Positions 1 through 8,776 of a stretch of 45,770 nucleotides of DNA are shown here, one piece after another. This DNA comes from Bermanella sp034110565 (GTDB taxonomy: Bacteria; Pseudomonadota; Gammaproteobacteria; Pseudomonadales; Oceanobacteraceae). The stretch's first letter is position 1; the number at the start of each line of letters is the position of its first letter. The translations under genes were made by a program, and so were the position numbers. The DNA lies in the NCBI GenBank assembly GCA_034110565.1, contig JAWUYY010000047.1, forward strand, positions 1-45,770, in the 5' to 3' direction. Under the pieces are notes generated by a model that was not told the DNA's origin, ran no database searches, and saw only the letters and a program-made list of their open reading frames with translations.

Positions 1-2468
1 AACAAGCTCAAAACTACAACATCACTGTTTTGTGTGAAGAGCCTCGCCCTGCTTATGACCGTGTTTATCTGTCGTCTTATTTTTCAGGCAAAACCGCTGA
101 AGACTTAAGCCTAGTAAAAGATGGCTTCTTCGAAACAAACAACATCAAGCTCAAACTCAACAGCAAAGCCGAACATATAGATCGTGAAGGCAAAACAGTA
201 ACCACCGCAAATGGTGAAATTCTAAGTTACGACAAATTAATTTTAGCAACAGGCTCTTACCCGTTTGTACCACCTGTGCCTGGTCACGAGCGTGATAATT
301 GCTTGGTTTACCGCACCATAGAAGATTTAGAAGCCATTAAAGCCTCAGCCGCTAAAGGGAAAGTAGGTGTCGTAGTTGGTGGTGGCTTATTAGGTTTAGA
401 AGCGGCTAAAGCACTGCACGATTTAGGTTTAGAAACTCATGTGGTGGAATTTGCACCACGCTTAATGGCGGTACAAGTTGATGAAGCGGGCGGCGCATTA
501 CTCAAAACGAAAATTCAAGAACTCGGCGTACGTGTTCACACCGGCAAAAACACACAAAACATCACAGATGGCGATAGCTGCTTTCATAAAATGGAATTCG
601 CTGATGGCGAAAGCTTAGAAACCGATTTAATTTTATTCAGCGCCGGTATTCGCCCTCAAGACGCCATTGCCCGTGCAAGTGGTTTAGAGTTGGGTCCTCG
701 TGGGGGCATCAGCATTAACAACCACTGCCAAACCTCCGATGAAAATATTTATGCAATAGGTGAATGCGCTCTTTGGGGTGGCATGATCTACGGCTTAGTC
801 GCCCCAGGTTACAACATGGCCAAAGTGGCCGCTCAACATCTATCTGAAAGTGGCGATGCGGTTTTCGAAGGTGCCGACATGAGCACTAAGTTAAAACTCA
901 TGGGCGTCGATGTGGCATCCATCGGTGACTGTCACGCTCGCAGTGAAGGCGCACTTAGCTACGCATACACAGATGAAGTCAATCAGGTGTATAAGAAAAT
1001 TGTTGTCAGTGCTGACAAAAAATTATTACTGGGTGCAGTGATGATTGGGGATGCCGAAGATTATGGCAATCTTTTGCAAATGGCATCAAATAATATTGAA
1101 TTACCCGCCATGCCAGAAGCATTAATTCTGCCATCACTAGATGGCGCTGCTAAACCTGTACTGGGCACCGATGCCTTACCAGATACCGCGCAAATTTGTT
1201 CATGTAATGATGTGAGCAAAGGTGCTATATGTAGCAGCGTACAAAACGGTGCACAAACCCTTGGTGATGTAAAAGCGGCAACGGCTGCTGCAACCGCATG
1301 TGGTGGTTGCACAGCTCTGGTCACACAAGTCATGAACGCCGAGCTAACCAAGCTAGGCGTTGAAGTCAATACTGATATTTGCGAACACTTTGCCTACACT
1401 CGCCAAGATATTTATAACATCGTACGCATTGAAGGCATTAAATCTTTTAGGGAATTATTATCCAAACACGGCAAAGGCCATGGTTGTGAAATTTGTAAAC
1501 CCTTAATTGGCTCTGTACTGGCATCTTGCTGGAATGAGTACGTATTAGATGACAAACACATCGGTCTACAAGACACCAACGACATCTATCTTGGCAATAT
1601 GCAAAAGGACGGTACTTATTCAGTTGTACCGCGTGTGCCAGCCGGTGAAATTACACCAGAAGGTTTAATTGTTATTGGTCAAATTGCAAAAGATTATGGT
1701 TTATACACCAAGATTACGGGTGGCCAACGTATTGATTTATTTGGCGCTCAACTGCATGAGCTTCCTGATATTTGGCGTCGTCTAGTGGATGCTGGGTTTG
1801 AAACAGGCCATGCTTATGGTAAGTCACTGCGTACCGTTAAATCTTGCGTTGGGTCCACATGGTGTCGCTATGGCGTAGATGATTCCATTGCTTTAGCTAT
1901 TGAGCTTGAAAATCGCTACAAGGGTTTACGTTCTCCACACAAAATTAAATTTGGTGTCTCTGGTTGTACACGCGAATGTGCAGAAGCTCAATCAAAAGAT
2001 GTGGGCATCATCGCCACAGAAAATGGTTGGAACTTATATGTATGTGGTAATGGCGGTATGAAACCTCGCCATACGGATTTACTCGCACAAGGCTTGGATA
2101 AAGAAACTCTCATTAAATACGTCGACCGTTTCTTAATGTTTTATGTGAAAACCGCTGATCGTTTACAACGCACCAGCGTTTGGATGGACAACCTTGACGG
2201 CGGTCTAGATTACCTAAAACAAGTGGTGCTAGAAGATAGCTTAGGCATGGCAGAAGAACTTGAAAGTCAAATGGACGCCATTGTGGGCACTTACCAGTGC
2301 GAATGGAAAACCACCATTGAGTCACCAGAAAAACTAAAACGCTTTAGTCATTTTATTAACGCCGACAAACCCGATGAAAACGTTCAGTTTGTAAAAGAGC
2401 GTGGGCAAATTCGTCCAGCCAGTGAAGCTGAACGCATCAATAAAGACAACTTAATTGCCGTAAGCTAA
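1..2468 (+). CDS. nirB: Assimilatory nitrite reductase [NAD(P)H] large subunit, 5' end missing
   Basis: Reduces nitrite to ammonium in the cytoplasm with electrons from NAD(P)H via FAD, Fe-S centres and siroheme. The reading frame is open from base 3 to the left edge, so the gene starts outside the window; by comparison with E. coli NirB about 30 residues are missing. The TTG at 30 is internal and is not the start. Visible in order: the pyridine-nucleotide/FAD oxidoreductase half, with GGGLLGLEAA at about 375-405; a BFD-like [2Fe-2S] domain with ICSC near 1195 and ACGGC near 1298; two nitrite/sulfite reductase half domains; and the siroheme/[4Fe-4S] cysteines in SCVGSTWC (about 1840) and GCTRECAEA (about 1960). 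The match to E. coli NirB is strong along its whole length. nirD follows after 9 bp, forming an operon. Confidence 0.97.
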   Translation, partial: QAQNYNITVLCEEPRPAYDRVYLSSYFSGKTAEDLSLVKDGFFETNNIKLKLNSKAEHIDREGKTVTTANGEILSYDKLILATGSYPFVPPVPGHERDNCLVYRTIEDLEAIKASAAKGKVGVVVGGGLLGLEAAKALHDLGLETHVVEFAPRLMAVQVDEAGGALLKTKIQELGVRVHTGKNTQNITDGDSCFHKMEFADGESLETDLILFSAGIRPQDAIARASGLELGPRGGISINNHCQTSDENIYAIGECALWGGMIYGLVAPGYNMAKVAAQHLSESGDAVFEGADMSTKLKLMGVDVASIGDCHARSEGALSYAYTDEVNQVYKKIVVSADKKLLLGAVMIGDAEDYGNLLQMASNNIELPAMPEALILPSLDGAAKPVLGTDALPDTAQICSCNDVSKGAICSSVQNGAQTLGDVKAATAAATACGGCTALVTQVMNAELTKLGVEVNTDICEHFAYTRQDIYNIVRIEGIKSFRELLSKHGKGHGCEICKPLIGSVLASCWNEYVLDDKHIGLQDTNDIYLGNMQKDGTYSVVPRVPAGEITPEGLIVIGQIAKDYGLYTKITGGQRIDLFGAQLHELPDIWRRLVDAGFETGHAYGKSLRTVKSCVGSTWCRYGVDDSIALAIELENRYKGLRSPHKIKFGVSGCTRECAEAQSKDVGIIATENGWNLYVCGNGGMKPRHTDLLAQGLDKETLIKYVDRFLMFYVKTADRLQRTSVWMDNLDGGLDYLKQVVLEDSLGMAEELESQMDAIVGTYQCEWKTTIESPEKLKRFSHFINADKPDENVQFVKERGQIRPASEAERINKDNLIAVS

Positions 2469-2477
2469 GGATTGATC

Positions 2478-2804
2478 ATGAGTAATTTTATCGACGTATG
2501 TGCATTAGATGACATCAACCTTGATACTGGCGTATGTGCATTAGTAAACGAGCAGCAAATAGCGATCTTTCGCCCTGCTGATTGTGAGCAAGTCTTCGCC
2601 ATCAGTAACTATGATCCTATCGGTAAAGCCAACGTGCTTAGCCGAGGATTAATCAGTGATGTGAAAGGCCATTTAACCGTTGCAAGCCCTTTATATAAAC
2701 AGCACTTTTGCTTAGACACAGGTGAATGTTTAGAAGATGAAACCGTACAAGTAACAAGTTACCAAACCAAGATTGAAAACAACCGAGTGCTTGTTGCTGT
2801 ATAA
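2478..2804 (+). CDS. nirD: Nitrite reductase [NAD(P)H] small subunit
   Basis: Small subunit of the assimilatory nitrite reductase, 108 aa. It has the Rieske-like fold of the family but, like E. coli NirD, no Cys-His cluster ligands: the usual ligand region reads FAISNYDPIGKANVLSRG. ASPLYKQHFCLDTGEC matches the conserved C-terminal part. The ATG at 2478 is preferred over a TTG at 2472 because AAGG ends 7 bp before it and the family starts close to this point. The gene lies 9 bp behind nirB. A 153-bp gap with RNA hairpins separates it from the next gene of the pathway. Confidence 0.95.
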   Translation: MSNFIDVCALDDINLDTGVCALVNEQQIAIFRPADCEQVFAISNYDPIGKANVLSRGLISDVKGHLTVASPLYKQHFCLDTGECLEDETVQVTSYQTKIENNRVLVAV

Positions 2805-2822
2805 CCCGACTTAACGTGCCAC

Positions 2823-2921
2823 ATTTTACGTGTTCATAACTAAAACCGTAAAATAACGCATCGCTAAGGTAGAGACCTTTTTTGGGGTCATCGAATGCCT
2901 AATCCGATGATCCCATTTTTT
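2823..2921 (+). promoter_or_regulatory. Three consecutive stem-loops between nirD and the nitrate reductase genes
   Basis: Three inverted repeats lie in tandem in the nirD-nasB gap. SL1 is ATTTTACG (2823-2830) with CGTAAAAT (2847-2854). SL2 is AAGGT (2866-2870) with ACCTT (2875-2879), followed by a T run. SL3 is a 10-bp stem, 2884-2893 with 2905-2914, followed by T 2916-2921. The last hairpin has intrinsic-terminator form and lies 36 bp before the next start codon. This may be plain nirBD termination or a leader that sets read-through into the nitrate reductase genes. NasT/NasR-type antitermination is known for nas operons, but I do not see the paired hexanucleotide loops expected for an ANTAR target. 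Confidence 0.5.
2884..2921 (+). terminator. Intrinsic terminator or attenuator after nirD
   Basis: The arms GGGGTCATCG and CGATGATCCC pair over 10 bp with one G-U pair, an 11-nt loop, then ATTTTTT. It could end the nirBD transcript or act as an attenuator before the nasB-like gene. Confidence 0.65.
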
Positions 2922-2957
2922 CTCGCCTTACCTCTTATTATTCACAAAGAGTAAAGC

Positions 2958-4187
2958 ATGACAGCCAAATTAGTGATTATTGGCAACGGCATGGCCGGTG
3001 CTAAATTGTTAGAAGAATTAAACAGCGCTGAGCATCACTACGACATAACCGTTTTTGGTAATGAGCCTTATGGCAATTACAATCGCATCATGCTTTCTCC
3101 TTTGCTTGCTGGTGAAAAAACCTTAAACGACATCATGATCTTTGATCACTCTTGGTACCAAGCCAATGGCATCACCCTTCATGCTGGCAGTGAAAAAGCC
3201 ATTGTAGAAATTGACCGAATTCATAAACAGGTCATCACCCAAGATGGTGAAAAAACCCCTTATGATCGACTCGTCATCGCCACTGGTTCCAACCCATTTA
3301 TGCTACCTGTTGACGGTATTGATTTAGATGGCGTTATGAGCTTTCGCGATATTCGTGACGTCGAAAATATGATTAGCGTGGCAAGCCAACATAAAAAAGC
3401 CGTTGTAATAGGCGCAGGTTTATTAGGGCTAGAAGCCGCTATGGGTTTATGTGGTCGCGGAATGGATGTCACAGTCGTGCACAACAACGACATCCCATTG
3501 AACCGACAATTAGATCAAGAGGCTGGCAAACTACTTAAGCAAGCATTAGAAACCCGCGGTTTGCATTTTAAAATGAATGCTAAAACCCAATCTATTGTGG
3601 GCAATAAACAGGTTGAAAAAGTCTGCTTTATGGATGGCAGCGAATTAGAAGCTGATCTCGTGGTGATGGCCATCGGTATTCGCCCTAACATTCAATTAGC
3701 TCAAGATTGCGGTTTATATTGCCAAAAAGGCATCGTCGTCAGTGACACCTTGCAAACCTATGATCCAAGTATTTATTCACTGGGTGAGTGTATCGAACAC
3801 CGTGGCGACACCTTTGGTTTAGTAGCACCGCTTTATGATCAAGCAAAAGTTTTGGCTAATCATTTAAGTGAACATGGTGTGGCTCAGTTTCAAACCTTAC
3901 CGACAGCCACTAAATTAAAAGTCACAGGCATCCATTTATTTTCGGTGGGCAATTTTTTAGGCACGCCCAACAGCGAATGCATTTACTATCGTCACACCCA
4001 GCAAGGAATTTATAAAAAAATTGTCATCGAGAATAATAAAATCATAGGGGTGGTCTTATATGGCGACACCCAAGAAGGGCCCTTCTACCATGAGTTATTA
4101 GAAGCGCAAACAGATATCCAAGCGATACGTCCCTACTTAATGTTCGGCAAAGCCTTGTGCCAAGCACAAATGGAGAAAGCCGCATGA
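2958..4187 (+). CDS. NAD(P)/FAD-dependent oxidoreductase, nitrate reductase electron-transfer subunit (NasB-like)
   Basis: A 409-aa flavoprotein that probably passes electrons from NAD(P)H to the adjacent nitrate reductase. The N-terminal FAD motif is VIIGNGMAGAKLLEEL, the NAD motif is VVIGAGLLGLEAA near residue 150, and the ATG motif is LVIATGSNPF. It resembles the front half of NirB throughout (YDITVF...EP, LVAPLYDQAKV) but ends before any Fe-S or siroheme domain, so it looks like a stand-alone paralogue of the NirB reductase module. Its stop overlaps the nasA start (ATGA at 4184-4187), which implies translational coupling and a shared job. The name nasB is used for such subunits in some bacteria; I leave the symbol blank because nas naming varies between genera. 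Confidence 0.88.
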   Translation: MTAKLVIIGNGMAGAKLLEELNSAEHHYDITVFGNEPYGNYNRIMLSPLLAGEKTLNDIMIFDHSWYQANGITLHAGSEKAIVEIDRIHKQVITQDGEKTPYDRLVIATGSNPFMLPVDGIDLDGVMSFRDIRDVENMISVASQHKKAVVIGAGLLGLEAAMGLCGRGMDVTVVHNNDIPLNRQLDQEAGKLLKQALETRGLHFKMNAKTQSIVGNKQVEKVCFMDGSELEADLVVMAIGIRPNIQLAQDCGLYCQKGIVVSDTLQTYDPSIYSLGECIEHRGDTFGLVAPLYDQAKVLANHLSEHGVAQFQTLPTATKLKVTGIHLFSVGNFLGTPNSECIYYRHTQQGIYKKIVIENNKIIGVVLYGDTQEGPFYHELLEAQTDIQAIRPYLMFGKALCQAQMEKAA

Positions 4188-6898
4188 ATATTCTAGCGAC
4201 GAGCCAAGATAACAACATTCAAACAAAACACACCACTTGCGCCTATTGCGGTGTCGGTTGCGGCATCGAAGCCACCATTAATGAAACTGAACGTACTCTT
4301 AGCGTAAAGGGCAGTGATAAACACCCTGCTAACTTTGGCCGCCTATGTTCAAAAGGCAGTGCTCTTGATCAAACCGTTTCATTAAATGGCCGTTTACTTG
4401 AGCCTAAAATTAATAATCAGGTGGTCTCTTGGGATCAAGCATTGGATAAAGTCGCCAACGGTTTTAATGACATCATCAAACAACATGGCCCTGATGCCGT
4501 TGCGTTTTATGTTTCTGGCCAATTACTGACTGAAGACTACTATGTGGCCAACAAATTAATGAAAGGCTACATCGGCAGCGGCAATATCGACACTAACTCG
4601 CGCTTGTGTATGTCTTCATCAGTTGTAGGTCATAAACGTGCTTTCGGTACTGATACCGTACCAGGCTGTTATTATGATTTTGAACAAGCAGAACTCATCA
4701 CCTTAGTGGGCAGCAATACCGCTTGGTGTCATCCTGTTTTATTTCAGCGCATTAAAAAATATAAAGAAGCCAATCCTAACGTAAAAGTGGTCGTGATCGA
4801 TCCTAGACGTACGCAAACCTGCGACATTGCCGATCTGCATTTACCGTTAAACCTCGGTACCGATACTTGGCTGTTTAACGGTCTACTCAATAGTATTAAC
4901 CAGCAAAATAAAATTGATTCTGACTATGTGCAACAACATTGTGATGGTTTAGAAAATGCCATGAGCAGCGCACAACAAAGCGCGGGGAATATTAAGCATT
5001 TAGCCGACACGTTAGGCATTAATGAAGACGACTTAAAACAGTTTTATTCTTGGTTTTGCGACACAGAAAAAAGCGTCACCCTTTATAGTCAGGGCGTGAA
5101 TCAATCAAGCTCAGGCACCGATAAAGTCAACAGCATTATCAATTGCCACCTTGCAACAGGCCGTATTGGTAAGCCAGGCATGGGGCCTTTCTCCATGACA
5201 GGTCAGCCCAATGCCATGGGCGGTCGTGAAGTAGGCGGATTAGCCAATACCCTGGCGGCCCACATGGATTTTAATGACGACAATATTCAACGGGTTAAAA
5301 CCTTTTGGCAAGCGCCTAACATGGCCACGCAAAATGGTTTAATGGCCGTTGATATGTTTGATGCCATTGATGAAGGCAAAATCAAAGCAGTTTGGATCAT
5401 GGCCACCAACCCTGTGGTCAGCTTACCCAATGCCGACAAAGTTAAACGGGCCTTAGAAAAATGCGAGCTAGTGGTTGTCAGTGACTGTGTTGATCAAACC
5501 GATACAGGTGATCTTGCTCATGTGAAACTCCCCGCAACCGGCTGGAGCGAAAAAGACGGCACCATCACCAATAGTGAACGTCGCATTTCTCGCCAGCGTG
5601 GTTTATTCCCACCGGCCTGCAATGCCATGCATGATTGGCAAATCATATGCGATGTTGCTAAACGCATGGGATTCTCCCAAGGTTTTAATTATCAAACCCA
5701 AGCGGATATTTTCCGTGAACACGCGGATCTTTCAGGCTTCCAAAATTCAGAAAACCCTCATGATAAACTTCGCGACTTTGATATTAGTGGCCTTGCCAAT
5801 ATCAGTAATGATGAATACGAAAACCTTGAGGCCATTCAATGGCCAGTGAATAAAGAATACCCAAATGGACAAGCACGATTTTTTGCTGACGGTCAATTTT
5901 TCACACCTAATCGCAAAGCAAAGCTCTTAGCCATAGAACCTAAGCTACCTAAAAATTTACCAAGCAACGACTATCCCTTGCGTTTAAATACAGGCCGTAT
6001 TCGTGATCAATGGCATACCATGACACGTACCGCTCTCGCGCCTCAATTAAACCAACATATCAGCCAACCCTTTGTTGAAGTGCATCCTAAAGATGCCAAG
6101 GTTCGAGGTTTATCAAACGGTCAACTAGTGAAAGTTCATAGTAAGTGGGGGCAAATGATGGCCCCAGTTAGCATTAACGAAAACTCTAAGGTCGGTGATA
6201 TTTTTGTGCCCATGCATTGGACAGCTCAACTGTCTCGCACCGGTCGCATCAACCCTGTGGTAAACCCTGAAGTCGATGCCTTTAGTAAGCAGCCAGAGAG
6301 CAAACACACACCCGTTCAGGTGACGCCTTTTACTGCAAACTGGTTTGGCTTTGTGTTGAGTCGTAACCCTATTGAGTGGCCGAACTGTGATTATATTGTC
6401 AGCGCACAAGGCGTCTTACATAACCGAATTGAGCTGGCCCATGGCCAAGCCTTACAAAATCCAAGTAATGATATGTTGGCATGGCTGGGGTTTAAAGATA
6501 AATCTAGCTTACAAAACCAATCATTAGAATTACTCAGCTTTGAAGATGAAGCTCTGGGCTTGTACCGAATCGCACTGATCAATACCGAGGGTGAACTGCA
6601 AGCGCTGGCCATGATCGCACCGGATATGCACTTACCCGAGCGCACTTGGCTGGCCAGCCAGTTTGCCAAAGCATCTTTAGATGATCGCGCTCGCAGCGCT
6701 TTGTTAAGCGGCTACGCACCTGCAGGTGAAGATATTGGCCGTATTGTATGTGCCTGCTTTAGTGTGGGAGAAAAGACAATCGAAGCCGCTGCCAAGGGCG
6801 GTTGCAGCACGCCTGCTATGATAGGCAGCAAACTAAAAGCCGGCACGAACTGCGGCAGTTGTGTGCCTGAGATTAAGGGGATTATTGCAAGGTGCTAG
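4184..6898 (+). CDS. nasA: Assimilatory nitrate reductase catalytic subunit
   Basis: A cytoplasmic molybdoenzyme of 904 aa that reduces nitrate to nitrite for assimilation. The N-terminal [4Fe-4S] cysteines are C19, C22, C26 and C55 (TCAYCGVGCG, RLCSKG). C142 in NSRLCMSS is the likely molybdenum ligand of the NapA/Nas type. The molybdopterin and dinucleotide-binding domains follow. The C-terminus has a BFD-like [2Fe-2S] domain (IVCACFSVGEKT ... GTNCGSCVPEI), typical of NADH-linked NasA. The ATG at 4184 is chosen: it overlaps the preceding stop codon and has GGAGAAA upstream. A GTG at 4157 in the same frame lies inside the previous gene and is less likely. No clear terminator follows. Confidence 0.96.
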   Translation: MNILATSQDNNIQTKHTTCAYCGVGCGIEATINETERTLSVKGSDKHPANFGRLCSKGSALDQTVSLNGRLLEPKINNQVVSWDQALDKVANGFNDIIKQHGPDAVAFYVSGQLLTEDYYVANKLMKGYIGSGNIDTNSRLCMSSSVVGHKRAFGTDTVPGCYYDFEQAELITLVGSNTAWCHPVLFQRIKKYKEANPNVKVVVIDPRRTQTCDIADLHLPLNLGTDTWLFNGLLNSINQQNKIDSDYVQQHCDGLENAMSSAQQSAGNIKHLADTLGINEDDLKQFYSWFCDTEKSVTLYSQGVNQSSSGTDKVNSIINCHLATGRIGKPGMGPFSMTGQPNAMGGREVGGLANTLAAHMDFNDDNIQRVKTFWQAPNMATQNGLMAVDMFDAIDEGKIKAVWIMATNPVVSLPNADKVKRALEKCELVVVSDCVDQTDTGDLAHVKLPATGWSEKDGTITNSERRISRQRGLFPPACNAMHDWQIICDVAKRMGFSQGFNYQTQADIFREHADLSGFQNSENPHDKLRDFDISGLANISNDEYENLEAIQWPVNKEYPNGQARFFADGQFFTPNRKAKLLAIEPKLPKNLPSNDYPLRLNTGRIRDQWHTMTRTALAPQLNQHISQPFVEVHPKDAKVRGLSNGQLVKVHSKWGQMMAPVSINENSKVGDIFVPMHWTAQLSRTGRINPVVNPEVDAFSKQPESKHTPVQVTPFTANWFGFVLSRNPIEWPNCDYIVSAQGVLHNRIELAHGQALQNPSNDMLAWLGFKDKSSLQNQSLELLSFEDEALGLYRIALINTEGELQALAMIAPDMHLPERTWLASQFAKASLDDRARSALLSGYAPAGEDIGRIVCACFSVGEKTIEAAAKGGCSTPAMIGSKLKAGTNCGSCVPEIKGIIARC

Positions 6899-7000
6899 GT
6901 GTCACAGAAATAACAATTCACAACAGATTAAAATTGATTAGTCAGCATTATCTATTTAGGATGCCCCGCTTAAAAATAGACCGCTAAAGAAAGGAATCCT

Positions 7001-7960
7001 ATGACGTTAATTTCACGTATGTTTTATGCCATCACGCTGTCAGCTATATTAGCTGGCTGCGGTAGTGACAATAGCTCCAACGACAATAGCTCCAACGACA
7101 ATAGTACCAATGACAATAGCAGTGATGAATATCTACCGATTATTGGTACATGGCAAACAACCGATGACGACGACAATACTGTATATTACCTATTCAACAG
7201 TGAATCATTTGAATTTTACAGTTACGTAGAAGGTGTTGATTGCCATACAAACTTGAAATGGGATATAAGCAATTTATCCGCAACCTCATTGACAGTAAAC
7301 AATAAAACAGAAAATTATACTATTGAGGGCAATACACTCACGCTAGATAATGATTTTACATTAACTCGCTCAACCTCTACTCCTGACTTTATTTCATGTG
7401 CAGACCCAGACACCACTGGCACTTTAACTGTTTCAGTTGAATTCGTAAGCCTGCCTGACTCGTTCACCACTCCTGACACTACAGATGAAGATGAATACAC
7501 AAAAACATTTGATCTAGAAATCACCTTCGACCTTGCATCTGATAATCCTGAAGCTGTAAGAGAACTTAATATTCATGCTGACTACTACATTGAAGGCGAG
7601 CAAAGCTCAACCACTGTGTCGATGACTGACCTATCAAGCAGCACTTACTTATATTTAGGTGGCGATAGAGACTATTCTATGACCACAGCCCCTTACAGCA
7701 TTAGTGGCAACACGGTGACTTTCACATTCGCCAGAGGTGATCACAAAATTCTTAAAGAGATTACCAATACAACGCCTATTAGAGTAAGTGCGTCATTTAG
7801 AGACATAAATGGAGATAGCCAATCTGATTACTACCCAGATTCTGGATATACCAGTGGCATTGAGGTCACCGACTTGACTGATAATGAGGATGATATAAAT
7901 GGGCAATCATCACCTGTCATCGTCGACATCAAAAGTATCACTGTGAGCGTCACGGAATAA
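7001..7960 (+). CDS. Predicted lipoprotein with Asn/Ser repeat linker, function unknown
   Basis: 319 aa. The first 20 residues form a lipoprotein signal with lipobox LAGC (C20). A flexible linker of repeated SNDN units follows, from a 15-bp DNA repeat. The body is acidic and Thr/Ser-rich. GTWQTTDDDDNTVYYLFN near residue 50 resembles the opening of small beta-barrel lipocalin-like lipoproteins, and the second half (SVEFVSLPDSF onward) may be a separate beta-sandwich. I do not recognise a named family for the whole protein. AAAGGAATCCT gives a good ribosome-binding site. It stands alone between nasA and ppa, and probably sits in the outer membrane because the residue after the lipid Cys is Gly, not Asp. 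Confidence 0.75.
   Translation: MTLISRMFYAITLSAILAGCGSDNSSNDNSSNDNSTNDNSSDEYLPIIGTWQTTDDDDNTVYYLFNSESFEFYSYVEGVDCHTNLKWDISNLSATSLTVNNKTENYTIEGNTLTLDNDFTLTRSTSTPDFISCADPDTTGTLTVSVEFVSLPDSFTTPDTTDEDEYTKTFDLEITFDLASDNPEAVRELNIHADYYIEGEQSSTTVSMTDLSSSTYLYLGGDRDYSMTTAPYSISGNTVTFTFARGDHKILKEITNTTPIRVSASFRDINGDSQSDYYPDSGYTSGIEVTDLTDNEDDINGQSSPVIVDIKSITVSVTE
7067..7126 (+). repeat. Four tandem 15-bp repeats in the lipoprotein linker
   Basis: Four in-frame units: GACAATAGCTCCAAC twice without change, then GACAATAGTACCAAT and GACAATAGCAGTGAT. Each unit is five codons, so gain or loss of a unit changes linker length without a frameshift. Confidence 0.9.
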
Positions 7961-7968
7961 CCTCAAAA

Positions 7969-7999
7969 GAAGGATCGAGCTATTAAGGCTTGATCCTTC
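7969..7999 (+). terminator. Hairpin after the lipoprotein gene
   Basis: GAAGGATCGAG (7969-7979) pairs with CTTGATCCTTC (7989-7999) over 11 bp with one G-U pair. It lies 9 bp after the stop codon. There is no proper T run, so it may terminate poorly or mainly protect the mRNA 3' end. Confidence 0.5.
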
Positions 8000-8108
8000 C
8001 TATTCAGCCTTTTATCCCAACCGACTTAACTTAAAATCCCCCATATCTAACCATAAACCTAAACTAAGGTCGGTAGTGCACGCCCTAGCCCGTGGCTCAA
8101 ACAGCCTG

Positions 8109-8114
8109 TATAAT
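8109..8114 (+). promoter_or_regulatory. Probable -10 box for ppa
   Basis: A perfect TATAAT lies 44 bp before the ppa start codon. I see no good -35 at 16-18 bp upstream, so the call rests on the -10 alone. Confidence 0.45.
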
Positions 8115-8158
8115 CTGCACCAACTTTATACATAATCAGTTAAATCATAGGATTTACC

Positions 8159-8695
8159 ATGAACTTCGATCTAATCCCAGCGGGCAAAGACACTCCAGAA
8201 GACATCTACGTAGCGATTGAGATCCCAGCGAACTCCAGCCCGATCAAGTACGAGATCGATAAAGACATGGGTGGCGCACTATTGGTTGACCGTTTCATGG
8301 CCACGCCTATGTTCTATCCTGCTAACTATGGTTTCATCAACCATACCCTAGCAGACGATGGTGACGCTCTTGATGTGCTTGTTATCACCCCTTACCCTGT
8401 ACAGCCGGGCTCTGTTATTCGTTGTCGCCCTGTTGGCGTATTAAACATGACCGATGAAGCGGGCGGTGATGCGAAATTACTCGCCGTACCTCACAGCAAA
8501 ATCACTAAAATGTACGATGACATTAAAGACATCAACGATGTACCCAAATTACTTCGTGATCAAATTTCACATTTCTTCGAGAATTACAAAGACCTTGAAG
8601 AAGGCAAGTGGGTGAAAGTAGAAGGTTGGGGCGACGCGGCTGAAGCTAAAAAAGCCATCGTAGACTCTATTGCGGCTTATAACGCTGCCAAGTAA
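8159..8695 (+). CDS. ppa: Inorganic pyrophosphatase, family I
   Basis: Hydrolyses pyrophosphate to phosphate in the cytoplasm, pulling nucleic acid, protein and fatty-acid synthesis forward. 178 aa, normal for the bacterial hexameric enzyme. The metal-binding signature DDGDALDVLV gives D67, D69 and D72. Other family residues are visible in KYEIDKD, the VDRF...YPANYG block and ENYKDLE near the C-terminus. Monocistronic: its own -10 box upstream and a strong terminator immediately after. Confidence 0.98.
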   Translation: MNFDLIPAGKDTPEDIYVAIEIPANSSPIKYEIDKDMGGALLVDRFMATPMFYPANYGFINHTLADDGDALDVLVITPYPVQPGSVIRCRPVGVLNMTDEAGGDAKLLAVPHSKITKMYDDIKDINDVPKLLRDQISHFFENYKDLEEGKWVKVEGWGDAAEAKKAIVDSIAAYNAAK

Positions 8696-8707
8696 TTAAA
8701 AAATGAT

Positions 8708-8741
8708 AAAAAAGCCCGCGGTTATACGCGGGCTTTTTTTT
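8708..8741. terminator. Bidirectional terminator after ppa
   Basis: GCCCGCG (8714-8720) pairs with CGCGGGC (8727-8733) around loop GTTATA. Six A lie on the left and eight T on the right. It serves ppa on the plus strand and the ChaC-like transcript on the minus strand. Confidence 0.92.
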
Positions 8742-8776
8742 GTCGACTCTTTTGTATTGACACGTAATGGGCTTGG

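Noticed and set aside
30..32. TTG at 30 as the start of nirB
   Set aside because: The frame continues to the left edge with residues homologous to NirB (YNITVL before CEEPRPAYDR), so the gene is truncated by the window, not started there.
2823..2914. ANTAR (NasR/NasT) target RNA in the nirD-nasB gap
   Set aside because: The loops are 16, 4 and 11 nt; the expected pair of hexanucleotide loops with A at position 1 and G at position 4 is not seen. Only a general attenuator-like leader is claimed.
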